From the NCBI RefSeq assembly GCF_030272615.1, contig NC_081413.1, forward strand, positions 16,814,285 to 16,878,284: a DNA stretch of 64,000 bases, given 5' to 3'. The DNA is from Cryptomeria japonica (Eukaryota; Streptophyta; Pinopsida; Cupressales; Cupressaceae). The translations under genes were made by a program, and so were the position numbers. The notes beneath the pieces are model-generated. The model had not been told where the DNA came from and ran no database searches. It worked only from the letters and a program-made list of their open reading frames with translations. Within the stretch, counting starts at the first letter, position 1; each line of letters starts with the position of its first letter. Shown piece after piece: positions 57,604 through 64,000 of the stretch.

Positions 57604-58295
57604 TCAGATTGGTAGCACAACAACTCCTTTGGATGAATGCTTTGCATCATCATAGGCTTTGATTGTGATCTTCTTGCGAGGATCCACTGATTCAATTGCA
57701 TATCCCAAAGCTGTGACTAATTGTAGTGTACAAATATTCAAGCCTGCTCCATTGTCGATCAAGACTCGCTTGATCCTATGCTGATTGATAAACCCTCCAA
57801 TGTGGAGTGAGGCATTATGAGGTTGTTGGAAGGATGTATTGTCACTTTTAGAGAAAGTGAGGCAAGGTGATGACCTTAGATTGCCAACCATGGCTTGGAA
57901 CTGATCTGTGTTCAAATTGGCAGGGACTGACGCCTGTTGGAGAGCTTGATCCAAGATTGTTTTATGAGATGGAGATAGACGCAATAGCTCTAAGATGGAT
58001 ATCAGTGTAGGCATTTTATCTGATTGGTCCACAAGGTTATACTGCTTTGGGATAGATGTGGTGACTTGTGGAGCTGCTTTTATGGTAATCTTGTTGCGAC
58101 GTGTAACAACATTGCAAGTGGAGCTGGGATTTTTGATAGTAATAGTTGCAATTTGTTTACTGGTATCGTATAGGTGATTCACATTGTAATTATATGCTGC
58201 TTGCATATAATTGGTAGTATCTATGTTTCTCCCTGAAGTGGAAGGACCCCTTTGATCATGTGATGGAAGTGGATTTTTGAACATGAGATGATCAT
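57604..58295 (-). pseudogene. Giant gypsy protease
   Basis: The open stretch 58284-57604 contains the aspartic protease active site VLIDNGAGLNICTL (DNGA at 57756-57745), in an Ogre/Tat-like context, followed by ALGYAIESVDPRKKITIKAY. The N-terminal part is a Ser/Thr-rich linker. Asn-Gly-Ala after the catalytic Asp differs from the DTG/DSG of most retroelement proteases but is close to the DNG(S/A) type of this lineage. Confidence 0.82.
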
Positions 58296-59802
58296 TGTTT
58301 GTTGTCTTTTGGTCATGTCCTTTGATTTCGATTTCACCTTGGTCAATAAGATCCTAAATAAGATCTTTCAATCTGTGACAATTGCTTGTCTTATGTCATT
58401 TCCCTTGATGGAAATTGCAATGTTCAGTATCCCTCCACCATGAAGGTTTGACTTGAGGTTCATAATTTTACGTTTTGGGTAAGGTTACCAGATTTTGAGA
58501 AACTAACTGTCGTAACACTGTTTCGATGGGTTCCCCTAAGGGAGTGTATGTTCACTTTGGTTTTTGTTGACACTGTCTGGGTTCATCTTGAGATGTGATG
58601 CGGCCTTGATTTGGAGGAGCAACTATGTTAGTCTTAGGTGGGGGATTCTATCATGTAAATCGAACTACAAGTTGCGCACTTTCGATAGTTCTTGCATCCA
58701 CAACTTCGTCGTTGACGACATTTTTGTTTTTTTTCCAGAATTTTGGTTTGCCACTATTGAAGCGTGGATGAGGGCCATCTTTTGGTTCATTGTAGATTTT
58801 GATAAGTCCTTTCTTGATGAGAGCCCACTCACATTTTAAGCCTTTGGTGATCATGTCATTGAAAGAGTCTGTGTCTTTCACGTCCAAGTGAAATTCCATT
58901 TCTTCATTTAAGTTGGAAATAAATATTTCCACTAGTTCTTGTTCAGGTAACTGAAGAGAAAGTCTGCTAGATATTTGACGTCATCGTTGCAAAAAGACTG
59001 AGAATAGTTCACCTGGCTTTTGTTTAGTGTTACATAGATTAGCCATGGTGATATCACGTTCAATGTTGTGTGAGTAATGTGCTAGGAACTTCTGGATGAG
59101 TTCTTCAAATGTCCTAATGCCACCTGGTAATCGGGAAAACCATGATGTGGTTGTTCCTCCCAAGCTTTGGGGAAAAAGGTGCATGAGGTATGTATCCTCG
59201 TATGCCACTTCGAGGCAAGTTGAATGGAATTCTCTGACATGATCATGAGGATCTCCTTTTCCTCTATATTTTTTGAACTTGGGTGTCTCGAACCCTCGTG
59301 GAAAAGGTGGCATATGAAGATTTCTATCAAAGGGATAGGGACAAATGTCATTAAGTGAAAACTGATTAGTTTTCACACCACTATGAAGTTGTTGGGCGAG
59401 ATTCTCAACTTGTTGCCGCAATATTTCTATTTCATTTGGAGGAGGAGGAGGGGGGTTACCTTGATGAATGTTATATCTGATGGGATCTCTACCTCTTTCT
59501 TCCTCATTGCAACTTTGTCATTCTGATGCTTGTCTTAGTTGTGCAAGATCAAAGTCAGAGGGGAGTTTGGCTCCTTCTTGAGAAAGTTTTAAAAAGTGAG
59601 CATCTGCATTGCTCCTGAGTATTTCGTCAAAAAGTCTTTTAAAGAGAGGGTTATATTGTGCCCTTTCTGTTGTCGCAGGAGTAGGAGTACTTGGGTTTTC
59701 ATCATTTACATTTCCTCCAAGGGCTTCTTGGAACTTATTGATATTTTCCTCCTCTTCATCTTCAATTTCTATTTGTCTAGATCATGATCTAGTATGAGCC
59801 AT
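58296..59802 (-). pseudogene. Giant gypsy gag
   Basis: ATG at 59802-59800 starts MAHTRS, followed at once by a TGA. The capsid domain (Retrotrans_gag) is clear at 59340-58940: FETPKFKKYRGKGDPHDHV, LFPQSLGGTTTSWFSRLP, FEELIQKFLAHY, and after one TGA, SSRLSLQLPEQELVEIFISN. Near 58420-58350 is a zinc-finger-like CNFHQGK, stop, HKTSNCHRLKDLI segment. About nine nonsense codons lie in an otherwise continuous frame. The protein would form the particle and bind RNA. Confidence 0.9.
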
Positions 59803-60236
59803 TTTGTTTACAAGTTTTTGTTGAAGTTGGGTGAGAATGATGATGAGTTGTTGATGAAACGAGAGATTTATGGTTGGTGTGGTGTGTTGCATATGGATCC
59901 CTAGCACTTAAAGGTAGATGCTACCCAAGTTCTTTCTTGAATTGCTTGTTTGTGTTTGATAAGGTTTGATGTGATAAGGTTTAGAGAAATCTGAGATGTG
60001 TTACAAACTTAACTACCTAGTAATGAGAAGATGTACTCATAGACTAGTTTTAACTTGCGTAGATATGTCTCTTAGGATAAGATTATCCTAGATGTAGAGA
60101 CACTCTAAAAAGTGTTTTGTTGTGTTTGATTCAAGCAATGTCAAAATAGAACTTTAGGACAAAAACCTCTTAATGTTTTGAGAGTTGAAATGAATGAGAT
60201 GATGTGTGAATGAGGTAATGGATGAAATGTTTAACT
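59803..60236 (-). other. Spacer between the small ORF and gag
   Basis: Leader region with no credible frame; AT-rich, with TGATGATGAG-like runs just upstream of the gag ATG. Confidence 0.5.
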
Positions 60237-60554
60237 TCAATAGAAACTTTGTGTTACAAAAGGGACAAACTCATCCTCTTCTTGTTCAGGGGTTTGTGGT
60301 TCTTCTCGAGCTATGTTGTAGGTGATACGAATGTCTGGAAAGAAGTTAGGGTTGATTTTTCCTCCTTTGTTTTTGTGATAACTCAAAGCTCGATATTGCA
60401 TAAAATCTTGATGTTTTAATGACTCTGGATCAAATTCGTTTGATTTCCCTTGAAGGTAGAGACACATGTGACGTAAGAAGGCTCTATGAGAGACAAAGAT
60501 TTGTCTATTAAGATAGAAGAATTTCCTCCTTTTGATAAGAGCCTTTGAGCTCAA
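60237..60554 (-). CDS. Small ORF upstream of gag (Ogre ORF1-like position)
   Basis: An uninterrupted 105-codon frame starting with ATG at 60554, in the same orientation as gag and about 430 bases upstream of it. The product is basic at the N-terminus (SSKALIKRRKFFYLNRQIF), with a central FDPESLKHQDFMQYRALSYH and an acidic C-terminus (REEPQTPEQEEDEF). No known domain recognised. Ogre elements carry an extra ORF upstream of gag, and the position fits. It is the only gene of this element without a stop codon inside it. Confidence 0.5.
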   Translation of the reverse strand: MSSKALIKRRKFFYLNRQIFVSHRAFLRHMCLYLQGKSNEFDPESLKHQDFMQYRALSYHKNKGGKINPNFFPDIRITYNIAREEPQTPEQEEDEFVPFVTQSFY

Positions 60555-62190
60555 TGGTCTTCTTTTTCAGGTTGACATGTTGATGAAGATTCTTCTTTCT
60601 CAAGATGTGAAGAATGGTCATATAATTTGATACTCTTTTTTGTTTGATTTTGATCTTTTGTTGTTGTTTGAAAATGTTTATGTGTTGGATGAATACTTGT
60701 TTTTGGAACTGATTTTTGATTTTTTTCTTTGACAAGAAAACAAAGCAAGCACACAAACACAAGAATGTTGCCTCAAAAAGGCACAAATAAGTATGGGTCT
60801 AGATCAACCCAATCCTTGGACTTTTTATGACCCTTTTGTTTAGATGTATTTTAAGGTGTTTTTCCAAAGCCTGAAGTCGGCTTAGTTTGCATTGGTCTTG
60901 ACTCAAAATGAAAACACTTCAAACACTCTTTATCCCTAAGGTCAAATGGCCAGTTGCGATAATTTCAGCCCACATCTTGATATTTCTTCGACTTTGGTAC
61001 TACATACCTTATGAATCCCATCGTGGCAGGTAAGGATGTGATATACTAAGTCTTGCACGAGCATAACAAATAGATGATCCCTATGATGGGGGAGTCACCA
61101 CTTTCATCAAGCCACAAGTGACTTTTCAAAAAGCTATGTTTCTACTCAAGGAAATATGTATGGTGAGTATCTTGGGAGCAAAACCATCTATGCTCTTGCA
61201 CTTAATTTATCACAAATATCCTCAATCAATAGAACGGGTGGGATTCTACTTAAAGGTGTTTAGTAATTTTTTATGTCTTTGGACATAAGTTCATTCTGCA
61301 ATGACTCACTTAAGAGCCTTGTAACTTGTGGTGGGGCCCATTTGTCCTTTCGGCAAGTTACACTATAGGAACAACTATACCCAAGGCTATAGCTTTCACT
61401 CTCACCTGATTTCTATAGCGGCTCGAAGGATTTACCATGTGAGGTTGTTCCCAAGAGTGATGTGTCTCTTAGCAGGCCTCTCTTAAAAAGAAAAAAAATT
61501 GAGTGTTACTAACACTTTTCTCTTGCACCTAGGACCACGAAAGCCAAGGGAGAGGATAGTGTGTGTTAGAAGTAGGACCACTCGACCAACTCTTTTGCAC
61601 AAGTGTGCCAAACATGAAATTCACTTTTTTTCTTTTTAACTTGTCATCGCAATGTGTTTTAACTATTTAGAGATGTTGCTCCAACAATCATGGTGTTATT
61701 TTCAACTTTAAAAGCAATGTGTTTGAGTAAACTAGAATTTTGAAATCCTGGTCAACTGAAATGAGAGCACGCATGCATGAAGTAAATTGTTCTTTGCAAA
61801 GTAAGACAAGTTGATTGTTCTTTTTACTTGCACCAAAATTCGAAGTGTTGATTGTGAGTTTTGCTTAAGTTTGATGCAATAAAAGGAAATTTGTTTTTAT
61901 TTTCTTTTAAGCACCAAAAAGAGAGTGTATCCTAACTTGAAAGAAATGAATTTGTTCAATTTTAGAGCACCAAAACAAATTTTATCCTAACTTGCAAGAA
62001 ATGAAAAAAAAAAATTGTTCAATTTTAAAGCACCAAAATGCAAAATTTTCACTTTTAAACAAGTAAAAGAAGTTAGTTTAGACCTGCACAAGAAACAAGT
62101 AGTTAGTAAAATCCAAAAATAGGGAGGGCTTCCACAAGCCTAAGAAAATTAATTTTTCGGTTACAAGGTCTTTTTTTACAACATTCTATT
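60555..62190 (-). other. Giant gypsy 5' leader
   Basis: About 1.6 kb of untranslated leader between the iteron array and the small ORF. Overlapping short frames at 60786-60508 are AT-rich and lack features. No protein recognised on either strand from 60800 to 62190. Confidence 0.55.
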
Positions 62191-62450
62191 ACAATAGTGC
62201 TATTCTGTGTGCAAACAGAAACGCTATCTAACACAAATGCGCTAGTACGAAGACAAGAGTGCTAAAAGAAAAACTCTGACAACAAACAAAACAAAAGTGC
62301 CAAAACCAACACAAATGCACTATTTAAGCCACAAAAGCGCTAAATAATGTCAATAGCACCAAATTTGATACAATAATGCTATTGTAAGTACAATAGCGCT
62401 AGAATGTCAAATTACAATAGCACTACAACGTGATCAAAAGCGCTAAAGTG
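62191..62450 (-). repeat. Iteron array next to the 5' LTR (inverted)
   Basis: About 12 copies of ACAAAAGCGCT-like motifs (variants ACAATAGCGCT, ACAATAGTGCT, ACAAATGCACT), the reverse complement of the motif at 47271-47580. One exact copy is at 62331-62341 and a one-mismatch copy is at 62434-62444. The array begins about 60 bases inside the primer site. In element sense the motif reads AGCGCTTTTGT here and ACAAAAGCGCT at the 3' end. Confidence 0.85.
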
Positions 62451-62512
62451 CGACCTGTGTGTCAAGATCAACATGCAAACAAGTTTTAAAAAATTGTTTT
62501 TGGGTGTTTAGA

Positions 62513-62530
62513 TTCAGGTCGGGTTCACCA
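62513..62530 (-). other. Primer binding site of the giant gypsy
   Basis: TGGTGAACCCGACCTGAA in element sense, two bases after the LTR end. It starts with TGG as tRNA-primed elements do, but I could not assign the tRNA by eye. Confidence 0.6.
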
Positions 62531-62532
62531 AA

Positions 62533-62934
62533 TGATGCTCTACAAAATGGGCAAGTGTTAGATTAAAACCTGTGGTGGAATAACACACAAAAATACAAGA
62601 AACTGTTAGTGTTAATCAACCAAAAACTAATCTAAGCAGACATATCAAAAGAGATACTAAAAACATGACAAGATATTTGACTATGGAAGCAAATACAACA
62701 AGGTATCTCCAAATGCCTTCTACCATGCTCTTAGCTCCTTCTCCTTTGTTCCTCTCCTCTCCAAGTTCCAAACTAGTGTAGCTCTTAGCAGTTTTTTGCA
62801 CTATGGATGCTTATGGAGGTTCAAGATTGAAATGTTTACTCTAAAATGCTAAGCAAATGTGAATAAAAGCTAATATTAGATGCTATGATGCTAAAATGAT
62901 TTATTTTAGGCCAAAATAACAAGATATTAGTGAT
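62533..62934 (-). repeat. 5' LTR remnant of the giant gypsy
   Basis: Matches 45291-45690 of the 3' LTR with about 11 differences. It includes the LTR end TTGTAGAGCATCA and the 61-codon open frame (62801-62616). Homology stops at 62934, so roughly 1 kb of the LTR, including U3 and the TATA box, has been lost or replaced. Confidence 0.9.
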
Positions 62935-64000
62935 AAGAGTAGTTGTTGAAACATCGACTTTTTTTATTTTATGGGTAATTAGACCCAAAGTATAAAATAT
63001 ACATTTAGTAGCCACTTCTAATTGGAAAAGTTGTGGCCCATGTTGGATTGTTGGCATTGACAAAACCAGTCAATCTAGTACACTGGTTTATGTACTAAGT
63101 TTTGTCATTGATGTTCAACACTTACCAGTGAAGACACCAACCGGTGTAGTAGTATAAGGTAAAGTGACATTGCTTTTTAGTAAGCATTAGTGAATGGAAA
63201 CAACATTGGTATCGAATGATCAAAGACTGCTTCAGCTCAAGGTAAAATAAATTAAGCCAACCGATCTATCATTCAGGAAGACCGGTCACTTTGTTGATGG
63301 TAAAGATATAAAAGGTGACTCATGCATGAAAACTTGTTTTCTTCAACCAACCGGTAACTCACTGGCAAACAGGGGAGAGATATGATGCTAACACAACAAA
63401 TCGACAACCAAAGAATGAATCGGTAAAGTAAGAAGTGCAGTCATGTACTAGTACATCGGTATGACAGAAGGAGGACAGGTGATCACCATAAATCTCAGAG
63501 CAATGATCAGCCATGTGGTTGCAGTGGCAAAGAATGAGTTGGTAAGCTTGTGCCTACGCCAAATCATTTGTTGGTAAAGTTAACTTTCAATTATCTTGTG
63601 GTCAAGCATGATTACATGTGGATTCTCTAGTTCGCATTTATTTGACTAAACATGACTAAGAGGTTTCTATTCTTGGGAGATGTGGTGGCAGAACTAGTTG
63701 AACACTTGGCCAAATTGTTGAAAAGCACATAAAGAAAAAGCGAGAGAATTAGAATTTGCAACCTTCTGAAATCCTTGATCGATCTAATTGAGGATATGCC
63801 TGTAGGTGTCGGCAGAAAGTGTATAAAGAGTTCTGGAGCTCTTTCTAAAAAACTTTTATCGTAAAATTTGAAACAAGTGAAATCTTGTTGAAGGTGATCC
63901 AAGGTGAAGAAAAGTGAGAACAAGTGCTAAGTGGTGTTAGCATAGTTGAGTGTGTATGTGAAGTAGATCGGCTAAGTGCTGAGTCGACTGATAGAGAACC
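62935..64000 (+). repeat. Start of another LTR-like sequence, running off the window
   Basis: TGTTGGCATTGACAAAACC at about 63049 is a typical plant LTR start. It is followed by repeated ACCGGT-containing CAACCGGT motifs (63139, 63351) and a TATA-like GATATAAAAGG (about 63306). No end, primer site or coding region is visible before 64000. The first 110 bases, 62935-63048, are unassigned. Confidence 0.45.

Larger units (their letters stand above)
45291..62934 (-). mobile_element. Giant Ty3/gypsy retrotransposon, Tat/Ogre-like
   Basis: A minus-strand LTR element of about 17.6 kb as it stands; with a full 5' LTR it would be about 18.7 kb. Order in element sense: truncated 5' LTR, PBS, iteron array, leader with a small ORF, gag-protease-G-patch frame, reverse transcriptase-RNase H-second RNase H-integrase frame, long 3' region with an antisense PMD ORF, second iteron array, PPT, 3' LTR. 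The second RNase H between RNase H and integrase, the absence of a chromodomain, and the extra ORFs upstream of gag and antisense near the 3' end are features of the Tat/Ogre lineage. About 11 differences in roughly 400 aligned LTR positions (by eye) suggest moderate age. The 5' end is lost at 62934. Confidence 0.92.

Noticed and set aside
1-64000. Host protein-coding genes, tRNA or rRNA genes
   Set aside because: No conserved host gene, cloverleaf tRNA or rRNA segment could be recognised; short ORFs outside retroelements lack support.

Overview
The window looks like intergenic DNA from a large, repeat-rich plant nuclear genome, most likely a gymnosperm and probably a conifer. Three things suggest this: an AT-rich background with no recognisable host gene, Copia and Ty3/gypsy elements of plant type in many stages of decay, and a fragment that reads like a Penelope-like retroelement with a GIY-YIG domain, a class reported in conifers as 'Dryads'. 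The species is an inference. All identifications were made by eye from translations and repeats; no database was searched.

Left part (1-16.5 kb): AT-rich DNA holds copy A of a dispersed repeat (1088-1998, including a TRIM-like miniature retrotransposon). A ~3 kb fold-back satellite of ~20-bp units lies at 4259-7252, walled by a GA tract on the left and a CT tract on the right. An ORF1-only retroelement remnant follows at 9.2-10.1 kb, then a short LTR element with a dead LINE inside it (11.4-14.4 kb), and then copy B of the dispersed repeat (14.9-22.5 kb). Copy B is split by a 992-bp LTR-like insert and by a full 5.66-kb Copia element (16582-22244). Copy A serves as the empty site for both insertions, and each has a 5-bp target duplication.

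Middle part (22.5-45.3 kb): mostly decayed DNA with LINE 3' fragments (25.4, 33.0 and 44.2 kb), a fold-back MITE (26.6 kb), a SINE-like tandem dimer (30.5 kb), the Penelope-like fragment (34.7-35.4 kb) and a second Copia element (36.2-43.3 kb). Two solo LTRs (1860 and 1557 bp) lie inside the coding region of this Copia element, and removing each rejoins the Copia reading frame. An unrecognised coding remnant lies on the minus strand at 43.3-44.0 kb.

Right part (45.3-62.9 kb): one giant Ty3/gypsy element of Tat/Ogre type on the minus strand. In element order it has a truncated 5' LTR, PBS, an inverted iteron array, a long leader with a small ORF, gag, protease, a G-patch region, reverse transcriptase, RNase H, a second RNase H, integrase, a 3' region with an antisense plant-mobile-domain (PMD) ORF, a second iteron array, PPT and 3' LTR. 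Its frames carry many nonsense codons but very few frameshifts, and most of the stops can be explained by C-to-T or G-to-A changes. The most unusual features are the two inverted arrays of an AGCGCTTTTGT-like motif just inside the two LTRs, and the antisense PMD gene. The window ends inside another LTR-like sequence.
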